The position numbers and the translations under genes were made by a program. From Bacteroidetes bacterium UBA7692 (GTDB lineage: Bacteria; Bacteroidota; Bacteroidia; Chitinophagales; LD1), in the NCBI GenBank assembly GCA_002482725.1, contig DLGO01000036.1:3770-42030 (forward strand): DNA of 38,261 bases, read 5' to 3'. The notes under the pieces were generated by a model. It had not been told where the DNA came from. It saw only the letters and a list, made by a program, of their open reading frames with translations, and did no database searches. How positions within the stretch are numbered: the stretch's first letter is position 1; each line of letters opens with the position of its first letter. Below are positions 15,966 to 24,591 of this stretch, piece by piece.

Positions 15966-17351
15966 ATGATAAACAGATATGCTTATGCCCTGTTGCTTAT
16001 GGCAATGGTTGGTATCTCTGCCTGCAAAAAAGACACAGGCGATAAAAAGGAAGAGATAATACCGCTGGATGTAAAGTACAATACTCCCTGGCCCACGTGG
16101 ATCTTTGAGCATTGGGTATGGGAAGATGAAGGTACTACTGCCAGTGCCAGGCAAATGGTGGACGATTATCTGGCAAACGACATACCGGTTAGCGCCATCA
16201 TTATAGATAGCCCTTGGGAAACAGGATATAATTCATTCAATTTCGATAGTACGCTATACCCCGATGCCAAAGGCATGATAGATTATTTCCATAGCCGTAA
16301 TGTAAAAGTCATGATGTGGGCCACCGGGGTCATCAATCTGGACCAGCAACCGGAGTTTGACTATGCCCTCAGCCGTGGTTACTTTATGCAAAAATCGGCC
16401 TCTGATACATCGGGTACTATAAAATGGTGGAAGGGCAAGGGACGTTTGATAGACTGGTGGAACCCTGATGCTGTGGCTTGGTGGAAAACCCTGATGGACA
16501 GGACCCTGGCCTATGGCATAGATGGATGGAAAGTAGATGGCACCGACTTTGGCATGGGAGCATGCCCGTATTCCCCTGCCCAGGGCGCGCAAGTGTCGCG
16601 CAATGACTACTCTGCTAAATACTACAGGCTTTTCCAGGACTATACCAGGCAAAAGCTTGGTGGCAAACAAGTAATAACAGCGCGCCCGGTAGATAACTAT
16701 GGCTACGATGCCGGCGGTTCTGTAGTATCCTTTACCCCGGTTGATATGAACTACTGCGGCTGGGTAGGTGACCAGGATGCAACATTTGATGGTTTGAAAA
16801 AAGCGCTCAATAATTTTTACTACTCCTCAATAGAAGGCTATATGGCTTTTGGCTCCGATATAGGTGGATACAGGGAAGATAACACTGCACCTCCATTGAT
16901 GCGCACTAAGGAATTGTTTGTGCGTTGGGCACAACTGGGTGCTTTCTCACCTATTATGGAAAATGGCGGCGGCGGTGAACACAGGCCTTGGAAGTTTGAT
17001 GCACAAACGCTGGATGTCTACCGCAAGTCCACCAAAATGCACCACCAGCTTACAGACTATTTTATGCGCAACAGCATGACTTACTACAATACCAAAAAAT
17101 CGCTGATGTCATTCTTCAACAAAACCGATTATAGCTATTTGCTGGGGCCGGACATTTTTGTAGCACCAATACTGAGCCAAAGCAATACGGTAACAGTTAA
17201 TTTCCCGGCAGGCAGCACCTGGGTTTACTTGTACGATAAAACAAAGGAGTATGCCGGTGGCACTTCGGTAACAAGGGACTTCACTATAGAGGAGTATCCA
17301 GTATTTATTAAAAAGGATGCTGCTGTATTAAATGAATTGAAAACATTATAG
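15966..17351 (+). CDS. GH31 family glycosidase, lipoprotein
   Basis: A lipoprotein signal (MVGISACKK, C20) leads into a TIM-barrel glycoside hydrolase of family 31, the family of alpha-glucosidases, alpha-xylosidases and related enzymes. The nucleophile is probably Asp191 in DGWKVDGTDFG, and the acid/base probably Asp269 in CGWVGDQDATFD. The typical late motif GSDIGGYRED, then ELFVRWAQLGAFSPIMENGG, is intact. At 461 residues it is short: the large N-terminal beta-sandwich usual in GH31 is mostly absent, and a C-terminal beta domain (YLLGPDIFVAPI onward) is present. Its substrate is likely an alpha-linked oligosaccharide whose sugar enters through the divergent symporter. Linkage specificity cannot be read. 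Confidence 0.9.
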   Translation: MINRYAYALLLMAMVGISACKKDTGDKKEEIIPLDVKYNTPWPTWIFEHWVWEDEGTTASARQMVDDYLANDIPVSAIIIDSPWETGYNSFNFDSTLYPDAKGMIDYFHSRNVKVMMWATGVINLDQQPEFDYALSRGYFMQKSASDTSGTIKWWKGKGRLIDWWNPDAVAWWKTLMDRTLAYGIDGWKVDGTDFGMGACPYSPAQGAQVSRNDYSAKYYRLFQDYTRQKLGGKQVITARPVDNYGYDAGGSVVSFTPVDMNYCGWVGDQDATFDGLKKALNNFYYSSIEGYMAFGSDIGGYREDNTAPPLMRTKELFVRWAQLGAFSPIMENGGGGEHRPWKFDAQTLDVYRKSTKMHHQLTDYFMRNSMTYYNTKKSLMSFFNKTDYSYLLGPDIFVAPILSQSNTVTVNFPAGSTWVYLYDKTKEYAGGTSVTRDFTIEEYPVFIKKDAAVLNELKTL

Positions 17352-17372
17352 CGCCTTTTACCTAACGCACAT

Positions 17373-17406
17373 AAAAAAGCCACCTTGAATGCAGGGTGGC
17401 TTTTTT
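17373..17406. terminator. Bidirectional terminator between GH31 and the convergent secreted protein
   Basis: AAAAAAGCCACC and GGTGGCTTTTTT form a perfect 12-bp stem around a 10-nt loop, with A and T tracts on each side. It can end transcription of the GH31 gene on the plus strand and of the 17427-17918 gene on the minus strand. Confidence 0.92.
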
Positions 17407-17426
17407 ATGTATAGGACTTTTCTTCA

Positions 17427-17918
17427 TTAGAATTCAATAATCACTGTATTGAACGCGTCATTGGTAAGCTCGTATGAATAGATAATTTTAGATGTGCTTT
17501 TGCCGGATTCTTCTTCAGGCTCCATATATATATCTATAGTAACAGCGCTCGCAGTTCTGTCAATATTTTTGGCTATGTACTTTTTGAAGCCGGGAACCTT
17601 AAAAATGATACGGGTTGGATCTCCCAATTCATCCTTTTTAAGCGCCATAGCATATTTTCCTGTCTTATCCATGGCTGCATCATCCAATTCTTCGCCCATC
17701 TTATCCAGGTTCATGCGTGTATCCAAAATAGGCTGCCCAGTCTTGGCATTATAAACTGTACCCGATATCACCAAAATATCCGGCTTGGCAAAGGCAGCAG
17801 TTGCAATAGTTTGCGGTGAAGAATCGGTAGTTTTGGCAGTTTCCTGAGCGGATAACTGAGTGCCAAATGTAGATAGGATAAGTCCCAGTGCTACAGCGAA
17901 AGAAAAAATACGGTCCAT
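17427..17918 (-). CDS. Small secreted protein with carboxypeptidase-regulatory-like domain
   Basis: The 163-residue product has a signal peptide (ALGLILSTFGTQLSAQ, cleavage after about residue 24). It is followed by a beta-sandwich opening with ISGTVYNAKTGQPILDTRMNL and GKYAMAL, a pattern typical of CarboxypepD_reg-like domains in Bacteroidota surface and TonB-linked proteins. The domain ends with an acidic, beta-rich tail. No enzymatic motif is seen. Unusually for this window it has a strong Shine-Dalgarno directly before ATG. It stands alone between a terminator and a 260-bp intergenic region. A structural or adhesion role is possible but unproven. Confidence 0.75.
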   Translation of the reverse strand: MDRIFSFAVALGLILSTFGTQLSAQETAKTTDSSPQTIATAAFAKPDILVISGTVYNAKTGQPILDTRMNLDKMGEELDDAAMDKTGKYAMALKKDELGDPTRIIFKVPGFKKYIAKNIDRTASAVTIDIYMEPEEESGKSTSKIIYSYELTNDAFNTVIIEF

Positions 17919-17924
17919 GGTTGA

Positions 17925-17931
17925 CTCCTTT
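17925..17931 (-). promoter_or_regulatory. Strong Shine-Dalgarno (AAAGGAG)
   Basis: On the minus strand, AAAGGAG sits 6 nt before the ATG at 17918. Most other starts in this window lack such a sequence, as is usual in Bacteroidota. It supports this start and suggests efficient translation. Confidence 0.65.
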
Positions 17932-17996
17932 ATATTGATGTTAAAAAATGACTGATTTGAACTTGTGGGGTGGAATTGTATAATTTTCGTGATTTT

Positions 17997-18008
17997 GCGA
18001 ATATTCGC
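17997..18008. promoter_or_regulatory. Perfect 12-bp palindrome upstream of the small secreted protein
   Basis: GCGAATATTCGC is a perfect palindrome in an otherwise AT-rich, gene-free region (17919-18178), about 80 bp upstream of the 17918 start. It could be a dimer-binding operator. Related GCGAAAATAACG-like sequence follows at about 18040-18051. No other feature is seen in this gap. Confidence 0.3.
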
Positions 18009-18178
18009 TATTTATAAAATTACGCTATCTTAAACCGCACTGCGAAAATAACGAATAACTCGTACATGTATTTTAAAACATGACAATATTTCCTATAAGA
18101 ATTGTTAAAGGAGAAAAGTAATATGCTTGGGATATGCCCTGCACACATTAAAAGCAACAATAAAATAAGATGATAACG

Positions 18179-19519
18179 CTAATTCAACCTTTTGCCGCCT
18201 ACCTGCAGCTCATTCTGGTTGACGCTGAAAGTCCATTTCAGCTTGCCCTTGCGGCTATAGCAGTACATGGTGCAGACACGGTTGCCCGGCTCACCGCTTA
18301 CTTCTATTTTGCCAAAGTTGTGTCCCCCAACTTTGGTTCCTTCTATCCGGTTAGGATTCTTGTTCATTTTGAACAAGCGAAGTGGTAGAGAAGGGGCGGT
18401 AAGGGCAGAACAGGAGTAATCATACATGGGATAGCTCTTCCATTCCTTTTTGCACAGCTCTGTGAAGTGCATATCGCCCGAAAGGAAGATTACACCCTTG
18501 ATGTTATTGGTAGCAATGAAATTAAGCAACAGATTGCGCTCTACAATATGCTCTATGTATTTTTCGCCAAAAGCAAGCTCGCTTAGTACCTGAGAGCCTA
18601 TAGCTATAAACTTGAATGCGGCGGTGCTGCTCAATAACTGCTGCTTCAGCCAGTCCATCTGCACCTCGCCCAGCATGGAGGAAAGTGTATCGTGCCTGTC
18701 GCCACGGAAGAAGCGGTCATCCATCATAAAGAACTCAGAATCGTGGCGCTTGAACTTAAAGAAATTACCCCCCAGGGAAGCCTCCTCCGGATAGGTATTT
18801 GGCCAAAAGCCCTTGAACACTTTCAAGGCAGAGTCTTTCAATGCAAAAACTGAATAGCTATCGTTTGGCCCGAAGTCATGGTCATCCCAAATGGCATAGT
18901 TGGGTTGGTTTGCCAGCATTTTGCGGATGGTGCTGAACTTGCGGCGGACATTCATCTGCTTGCGGAACATGTTGTTGTAGTTCTTATAGTCCTTGCCCAG
19001 CATATACGTATTATCGCCCAGCCACAGCATAAAGTCGCCATTGCGCTTGCGCATTTTGTTCAGGATCTCGTTTTTGAAACCGGGGAAAATGAAACGGAAG
19101 AAACCTGTTTCGGATAAAAGGCAAGAGCCCAAAAGGAAGTTGAAATCCTTTACCGGCGCATCGGAAGGTGTAGTAAACGAATATTTGGTATTGGAACCTT
19201 TTTTGTCCCCTTCAATATTTACCAGAATATTATAGGTATGCTCCGGTTGCAAACCTTTGAAGGTCATGGTAAGCGCTACATCGCCCTTATTGTTACTGAT
19301 ATCATGATGTGCTACCGGGTAGTAGACCTTCTTTTCGACGCTGTCACTCAATATCAGCACATTATTTCCTGTACCGCGATAGCCGATCCACACCTTGGCA
19401 GAAGTGGGCGTTACAGACCCGACAACAGGTGGCGCCAATAGCTTTGGCTTTATATCCTGAGCAAAAATATGCGTGGTAATCAGCAGTAAAAACAGGAGAA
19501 AATGGGGACGAGCAAACAT
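18179..19519 (-). CDS. PhoD-like secreted metallophosphatase
   Basis: The 446-residue protein has a signal peptide (HFLLFLLLITTHIFAQ), then an N-terminal fibronectin-like beta domain (VGSVTPTSAKVWIGYRG) and a calcineurin-like PhoD phosphodiesterase/alkaline phosphatase domain. Metal-binding motifs seen are FLLGSC, FMLWLGDNTYM, YAIWDDHDFGPNDS, FFMMDDRFFR and LSGDMHFTEL. PhoD enzymes hydrolyse phosphodiesters and monoesters outside the cytoplasm, with Ca and Fe in characterised members. The substrate here is unknown. The C-terminal GGHNFGKIEVSGEPGNR is typical of this Bacteroidota subgroup. It is monocistronic, divergent from the next TPR gene. Confidence 0.9.
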   Translation of the reverse strand: MFARPHFLLFLLLITTHIFAQDIKPKLLAPPVVGSVTPTSAKVWIGYRGTGNNVLILSDSVEKKVYYPVAHHDISNNKGDVALTMTFKGLQPEHTYNILVNIEGDKKGSNTKYSFTTPSDAPVKDFNFLLGSCLLSETGFFRFIFPGFKNEILNKMRKRNGDFMLWLGDNTYMLGKDYKNYNNMFRKQMNVRRKFSTIRKMLANQPNYAIWDDHDFGPNDSYSVFALKDSALKVFKGFWPNTYPEEASLGGNFFKFKRHDSEFFMMDDRFFRGDRHDTLSSMLGEVQMDWLKQQLLSSTAAFKFIAIGSQVLSELAFGEKYIEHIVERNLLLNFIATNNIKGVIFLSGDMHFTELCKKEWKSYPMYDYSCSALTAPSLPLRLFKMNKNPNRIEGTKVGGHNFGKIEVSGEPGNRVCTMYCYSRKGKLKWTFSVNQNELQVGGKRLN

Positions 19520-19608
19520 AATGTGCTAAAGTATACGTGCTAAAGGGTATTGCAAAGGAAATTTTATTAATGTGCCATATTTTTTTAATTTTCTGAAAAA
19601 TTAAAACC

Positions 19609-20856
19609 ATGAACTGCAAAATCCTATTGGCCCTATTGACTCTATTTTCATTTTCTGCAATTGCACAAACCGATGAAGAGATAGAAAAGAAGTTTTCTAA
19701 GGCCGATAAACTGACACAAGCCAACAAAACAGAGGATGCTGAAAAATTACTTACCGAATTTGCGCAGCAATACCCCGGTTCTGCACAAATATGGGACAAG
19801 CTGGTAACGCTGCAACTTGACATTTACCAAAGCAAAACATCCTTGGACGGGTTGTTTGGGAATATGGAAGTAACTACAAAAAGCGCTGATGGAAAGGAGT
19901 TAAAGAATGATTCTACCACTGAAAAATTCAAGGACTTTTTCAAAACCTTTAAACCCTCTGACCTATACCTGAACAACAATCTACTGCTAAGTTGCAGAAA
20001 GGCTTGCCAGTATACAAATGAAGCCTACGTAGCTTCCATAGTAATCCGGAACAAGAAAATAGATAAACCCAACAGTGCATATAAAAATGATGCTATTAAA
20101 TATTTTAACGCAGCAGAGCAAGAATTTGCAGCCAGAAATTACAACAAGGCAGCTACGCTTTACCAAAAAGCACTGGATGCAGACCCATCCTTTTATAAGG
20201 CAAAACTGTATTTGGGTGATGTGTACTACATGACCAAAGAGTATGATAAGGCAATCACGGCCTTTAAAGAAGCGGTTCTCATAAGTCCTACTCTGTTGGA
20301 ACCAAGAAAGTACCTGAGCGATGCCTATTCCAACTCAGGCATGTATAAAGAAGCTTTCGATGCCGGAGTACAAGCCCTTATGGCTTACCCCGATGCTACT
20401 ATGTTTGCCAAGGTTGAAATAATAGGTAGAAAGAGAAATGTGCCAATAGACTTCCATTGGATGAAAAGGGGAGTATTGCCCAACAGTATGGATGAATCAT
20501 ACGCCATAACTGCTAAAGACGCCCAGCCTGAAAAGGCAGAAGGAGCTTGGAAGCTATATCAGGAGGCTAAAAATGAAATCGCAAAAACCTGCAATGACAA
20601 GGGAATAGTGCCAGAGGCAAAGGACAATAAAGCCAAATACCTGGAGGTTTTCTCCTGGGACTATATGTTGACCAAAACCAACGATCCTCAATTTGACTTT
20701 GCAAAGAAAATGCAGCAAAAGGGCTTCCTGGATTGCTACGCTTTGCTTTCGTGCTTTCACAACGATTTCTACGATCAGTTCAGGGACTTCAGCGACAATA
20801 ACAAGGAGAAAATCCAACAGTATATAGCCCTACTGCAAGAGGAAAGCAAAAGATAA
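19609..20856 (+). CDS. Secreted tetratricopeptide repeat protein
   Basis: A signal peptide (ILLALLTLFSFSAIAQ) is followed by TPR helices. The clearest pair is FAARNYNKAATLYQKALDADP followed by YYMTKEYDKAITAFKEAVLISP and the unit YSNSGMYKEAFDAGVQALMAYP. An N-terminal unit (ADKLTQANKTEDAEKLLTEF) belongs to the same repeat class, and a central region of about 80 residues does not look like TPR. The 415-residue protein is probably periplasmic. It has no obvious operon partner: the next gene on this strand is 237 bp downstream and is a histidine kinase. No specific function can be assigned. Confidence 0.85.
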   Translation: MNCKILLALLTLFSFSAIAQTDEEIEKKFSKADKLTQANKTEDAEKLLTEFAQQYPGSAQIWDKLVTLQLDIYQSKTSLDGLFGNMEVTTKSADGKELKNDSTTEKFKDFFKTFKPSDLYLNNNLLLSCRKACQYTNEAYVASIVIRNKKIDKPNSAYKNDAIKYFNAAEQEFAARNYNKAATLYQKALDADPSFYKAKLYLGDVYYMTKEYDKAITAFKEAVLISPTLLEPRKYLSDAYSNSGMYKEAFDAGVQALMAYPDATMFAKVEIIGRKRNVPIDFHWMKRGVLPNSMDESYAITAKDAQPEKAEGAWKLYQEAKNEIAKTCNDKGIVPEAKDNKAKYLEVFSWDYMLTKTNDPQFDFAKKMQQKGFLDCYALLSCFHNDFYDQFRDFSDNNKEKIQQYIALLQEESKR

Positions 20857-20891
20857 GCACATACCCGGGTTTTCCCATTGTGCTAATTTCA

Positions 20892-21017
20892 TTACTTACT
20901 TAATTCAGTTTCAGCAACTTGCTCCTTCATTTTACTAAAGGAGATTTGCGCCTGCACGTATAACGGGTAGCATTCCACACTGTTTAACTTTTGGTATGGT
21001 TCTTGTTCTCTATGCAT
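20892..21017 (-). CDS. Possible 41-residue protein, divergent from the histidine kinase
   Basis: An ATG-to-TAA frame of 41 codons lies in the 237-bp gap between the TPR gene and the kinase. The product is hydrophilic (starts MHREQEPYQKLNSVE, ends KEQVAETELSK), with no signal peptide or TM helix. A weak GGTGAAG precedes the ATG by about 7 nt. I know no homologue. Its frame ends at a stop just before the ATG, so the start is fixed. It may be a real small regulatory protein or chance; conservation in related genomes would decide. Confidence 0.3.
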   Translation of the reverse strand: MHREQEPYQKLNSVECYPLYVQAQISFSKMKEQVAETELSK

Positions 21018-21093
21018 AGCTTAACTTCACCCTCTTGATTTTTGCGGACGTTGAGTTTATATTGACGCTGAATCTAATGTAAGAGAACACGAA

Positions 21094-22473
21094 TTGGAAA
21101 ATGCCCGCAACATACTGTTTTGGGAAAAACGGAGTGCTACAGATGCACCGGACGCACAGGCGCTGATACAGATCTTTGAATCTGCAGGCATTGCCTTGCT
21201 GATGGTGAATAAGCAAAATGAGGTATGCTATGCATCGCCCGCTCTGGTTCGCATTGTTTCGGATAAGCAGATCAAAATCAACTTCCTGAACCTGCTGCAA
21301 TACCAGCACTGTGGCGGGGAGCGTATTTCCATATTTACCACGCAGGGCTCCCATATTTCCATCCAGTCATTTTTCAATAATTGGCATGGCGAGCAAACGG
21401 CCTGCTTTGTTTTGAATGAAACAGCAGAACCAACACAAGTTGCACGAAAAAGCGAAATAGCCTCGCTACAAAGCACCATAGCTCAGTTGCATACGCCAGT
21501 ATTTATCTTTAAGAATGAGGTGCTTTTTGATGCCAACGGACCCGCACAGGCATGGCTTGACATTTCTACCATCGACTTTGGGCAGAAGCATTTTCAGCAC
21601 CTGTTTGGCAAGATAAAGCATAGCGTAGCACAAAATACGCTAGCTTACCTGACGGATGCCGTAATAGCCAAAGCAGATGTGAAATCGGGCACCCACCAGC
21701 ACGAGCAGGCATCGCTATGCATCAATAAACAAAGCTTGGATGGCGCGGTATACCAAATAGTAGAAATACTACCAGCCGCAGAAGAGGTGAAAAGCGATGA
21801 CCAGAAAATGAGCGCGCATGAGGTAATGACCATGGCATCGCATGACCTGCGCGAACCTGTGCGCACCATACTGAACTATACGCAGCTGACCCTGGACAAA
21901 ATAAAGAGTGGCAAATACAAGCAGGCAACGGAATATGCGGAGCTAACCAAGGAGACAGCGCGCCGCATGGACTCGCTGCTTAGCGACCTGAAAACGCTGG
22001 TAAGCATAGACGAAATACAGAAAGACCTGGTTACGACCTCGCTGACAGCATGTGCTAAAGATGCCTGCAAAGAACTGGAGAAAGAAATAAAAGCGGCCAA
22101 GGCAGAAATAAATATTGCGGATATGCCCAAAGCAATGGTGCACCCGAAATACTTTACCATGATGCTAAAGCTACTGATAGAGAATGGAATTAAGTTCCAT
22201 AAAGAAGATAAGCACCCGGTAATAGATATAGCCGCAGAGCAAAGCGAAGATGGACTGCTGGTATGCATACGCGACAATGGCATCGGCATCAGCAAAAAAT
22301 ACCACAACACTATCTTCGACCAATTTAAACGATTGAACAGGGTAGACCTTTACCCGGGCAATGGATTGGGGCTAACCATCTGCAAGAAAATAGCAGAGCT
22401 GCATGATGCCACTATAACGCTCGACTCTGTACCGCAAATAGGCAGCAGCTTCTACATTCACCTGAAGGGCTAA
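21094..22473 (+). CDS. Orphan cytosolic sensor histidine kinase with PAS-like N-terminus
   Basis: The 459-residue protein has no TM helix or signal peptide. The N-terminal half contains PAS-like segments (IFESAGIALLMVNKQNEVCYA, and a second around HTPVFIFKNEVLFDANGPAQAW). The kinase core has the H-box SHDLREPVRTILNY with His250, the N-box LLIENGIKFH, the G1 box DNGIGI, an F-box FDQFKRLN and the G2 box GNGLGLTICKKIAELH, so it should be active. The PGNGLGL layout recalls phytochrome-type kinases. No response regulator is adjacent. The start is TTG 21094: the upstream frame closes at 21052-21054 and there is no ATG before the PAS region. Confidence 0.9.
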   Translation: MENARNILFWEKRSATDAPDAQALIQIFESAGIALLMVNKQNEVCYASPALVRIVSDKQIKINFLNLLQYQHCGGERISIFTTQGSHISIQSFFNNWHGEQTACFVLNETAEPTQVARKSEIASLQSTIAQLHTPVFIFKNEVLFDANGPAQAWLDISTIDFGQKHFQHLFGKIKHSVAQNTLAYLTDAVIAKADVKSGTHQHEQASLCINKQSLDGAVYQIVEILPAAEEVKSDDQKMSAHEVMTMASHDLREPVRTILNYTQLTLDKIKSGKYKQATEYAELTKETARRMDSLLSDLKTLVSIDEIQKDLVTTSLTACAKDACKELEKEIKAAKAEINIADMPKAMVHPKYFTMMLKLLIENGIKFHKEDKHPVIDIAAEQSEDGLLVCIRDNGIGISKKYHNTIFDQFKRLNRVDLYPGNGLGLTICKKIAELHDATITLDSVPQIGSSFYIHLKG

Positions 22474-22481
22474 AAGACGTA

Positions 22482-23612
22482 TTAAACACTTTTGTACATC
22501 TCCATTATCTTGTCGAGCATGGTGCTCCATGCATACTTCGACTTTTCCGCCTTTATATAATCACGGAATACAAACTCCTTGTGGTTGGTATAAAAGTCTA
22601 CTATGGCATCTGCTATAGACTGAGGATTTGGCTCTGTAACATAGCCCACCTTGCCATTTGGTACAATCTCCGGCAGGCCACCTACATTGGTTACCAGCAT
22701 AGGCCTGTTGAAGTGGTAGCATATTTGCGTAACACCGCTTTGGGTAGCATGCTTATACGGCTGCACCACCATATCGGCAGCGCAGAAATAATAGCGCACC
22801 TCGTCGTCCGATATAAACTGGGTTTTTAAGATAAGTTTATCCGCTACACCCAGTTCCTTTATCATATTGGTGTATAGCTCTTCGTTCGAGTAAAACTCCC
22901 CTGCCACTATCAGCTTAAAGTTGAGGTTGCGCACGCGCTCATCTGTAAGTGCCTGCAGCAGCAGGTCCAGGCCCTTGTAATCACGTATAAAACCAAAGAA
23001 CAAAAGGTAGTCGGAGTTTATCTCCAGACCTAAGTGCTTGTATGCCTCTGCCTTATTTACCACTTCGCCAAAGTTGTCGAACAACGGATGCGGCGAAAAC
23101 AGGCGCGGCTTTTTGGTGTCAAAAATATCCAGGTCTTTCAGCACGCTTTCGCTCATGGCTATAAAGGCATCTACACCACCTACAAAATATTTTGAAAGTA
23201 TATTATCGCCTATGCGCTTTTCGTGCGGTATTATATTATCAAGAATGGCCAGCACCTTGGTCTTTTTGTTGCGCTTTGCCAGGCGGCATATAGTGCCCAA
23301 AGCCGGAGCCATAAAGGGCAGCCAGTATTTTACAATCAGCAGGTCGGCATTCAGCTTCGCAATTTCTTTGCCCACCGATAGCCAGTTCAGTGGATTTACA
23401 GAGTTTACCTTAACGTGTATGTACAGATCATCGGGTGCCGGCTGGTCACTGTATTGCGTAGTGCCGGGAAAAAGGAAGGACGGGTATTGCAGGCTGAATG
23501 TATATATCTGCACACTATGCCCCTGCTTTATAAATTCCCTCGCCAGGCGCTCGTTGTAAGCAGCCAGTCCACCACGCAGCGGATGGGCAGAACCCAATAT
23601 TATTACTTTCAT
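22482..23612 (-). CDS. Glycosyltransferase family 4 (group 1)
   Basis: The 376-residue GT-B enzyme transfers a sugar from a nucleotide donor, probably in cell-envelope glycan or lipid biosynthesis. The N-terminal half starts with IILGSAHPLRGGLAAYNERLA, the glycine-rich acceptor-side signature. The C-terminal half has LLFFGFIRDYKGLDLLLQAL and the donor-site segment TQSGVTQICYHFNRPMLVTNVGGLPEIVPNG. The usual EX7E motif is incomplete: the first glutamate position is occupied by a non-acidic residue (TQSGVTQ), while the GGLPE portion is kept. It follows the GT2 gene by 45 nt on the same strand, closing a four-gene run that starts at 26406. Confidence 0.9.
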   Translation of the reverse strand: MKVIILGSAHPLRGGLAAYNERLAREFIKQGHSVQIYTFSLQYPSFLFPGTTQYSDQPAPDDLYIHVKVNSVNPLNWLSVGKEIAKLNADLLIVKYWLPFMAPALGTICRLAKRNKKTKVLAILDNIIPHEKRIGDNILSKYFVGGVDAFIAMSESVLKDLDIFDTKKPRLFSPHPLFDNFGEVVNKAEAYKHLGLEINSDYLLFFGFIRDYKGLDLLLQALTDERVRNLNFKLIVAGEFYSNEELYTNMIKELGVADKLILKTQFISDDEVRYYFCAADMVVQPYKHATQSGVTQICYHFNRPMLVTNVGGLPEIVPNGKVGYVTEPNPQSIADAIVDFYTNHKEFVFRDYIKAEKSKYAWSTMLDKIMEMYKSV

Positions 23613-23657
23613 AAAATCCTCTGTTTAGTTGTGGTTTCTAAGATACCTAAGAGCTGA

Positions 23658-24590
23658 TTAAATAACCTCGCGCACATCATACTGGTTCTTATCTGCTGCA
23701 CTGCGCGAAACAAGTTCTGCCAAAAATCCGGTTAGGAACAATTGAACACCAATAACTATGGCCAGCAAGCCAAAGAAGAAAAGCGGACGCTCCGTCATGC
23801 GATACTGGGCAAAAAATATCTTCGCAAATATCAGGTAGATGGAAATGCACATACCTATGAAAAAGCTCAACACGCCGAAGCCCCCGAAAAGGTGCATAGG
23901 GCGTTTTGAGAATTGGGTAATGAACATTACGCTCAGCAAATCAAGGAATCCGTACAGGAACCTTTCCAAACCAAATTTGGTAACGCCATATTTACGCGCC
24001 TGATGCTGCACCACTTTCTCGCCTATGTTGGAGAATCCCGCACGCTTGGCCAGTACTGGGATGTAGCGGTGCATTTCGCCATATACTTCCACGCTTTTTA
24101 CCACGTCGTGCTTATAGGCCTTTAAACCGCAGTTAAAATCGTGCAGGTAAATACCCGTCATAGCACGGGTAGCCGCGTTATATAATTTTGTAGGCAATGT
24201 TTTAGTAATCGGGTCGAAGCGCTTTTGCTTCCATCCGCTTACCAGGTCAAAATTATCTACCGTAATCATTTTATATAATTCAGGTATTTCATCGGGGCTA
24301 TCCTGCAGGTCGGCATCCATGGTTATCACCACATCACCGTTTGCCGCTTCAAACCCTGCGAATAAAGCAGCGCTTTTGCCATAGTTGCGACGAAAACGAA
24401 TGCCCCTTACCGTGCTATATTCTTTGCTTAATAATTGAACCACCTGCCAGGACTTATCCTTGCTGCCATCATCTACCAATATCACCTCATAAGAGAATGA
24501 ATTGGCTTTCATAACACGGTCTATCCATGCCAGCAATTCGGGCAGGGATTCTTCTTCATTAAACAATGGAACAACAACAGATATCTGCAT
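23658..24590 (-). CDS. Glycosyltransferase family 2, DPM1/ArnC-like with C-terminal TM helices
   Basis: The GT-A domain opens at the very N-terminus (MQISVVVPLFNEEESLPEL) and contains ILVDDGSKDKSW, the donor/metal DxD in VITMDADLQDSPDE, and the NCGLKAYKHDVV region found in polyprenyl-phosphate glycosyltransferases. Two hydrophobic helices follow (about residues 225-290). It probably transfers a sugar to undecaprenyl phosphate or to a membrane lipid at the cytoplasmic face. I set the start at ATG 24590 because the family starts exactly here; an upstream in-frame ATG at 24641 would overlap the preceding gene. The gap to the DUF4199 stop is a single base, implying coupling. Confidence 0.93.
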   Translation of the reverse strand: MQISVVVPLFNEEESLPELLAWIDRVMKANSFSYEVILVDDGSKDKSWQVVQLLSKEYSTVRGIRFRRNYGKSAALFAGFEAANGDVVITMDADLQDSPDEIPELYKMITVDNFDLVSGWKQKRFDPITKTLPTKLYNAATRAMTGIYLHDFNCGLKAYKHDVVKSVEVYGEMHRYIPVLAKRAGFSNIGEKVVQHQARKYGVTKFGLERFLYGFLDLLSVMFITQFSKRPMHLFGGFGVLSFFIGMCISIYLIFAKIFFAQYRMTERPLFFFGLLAIVIGVQLFLTGFLAELVSRSAADKNQYDVREVI

Positions 24591-24591
24591 C

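Noticed and set aside
18123..18171. 16-codon frame preceded by AAAGGAG on the plus strand
   Set aside because: The Shine-Dalgarno is good but the frame is too short and lies at the 3' side of the PhoD-like gene; no support beyond chance.
20856..20884. AGCACA ... TGTGCT hairpin after the TPR gene as terminator
   Set aside because: Only a 6-bp stem with a 17-nt loop and no T run.
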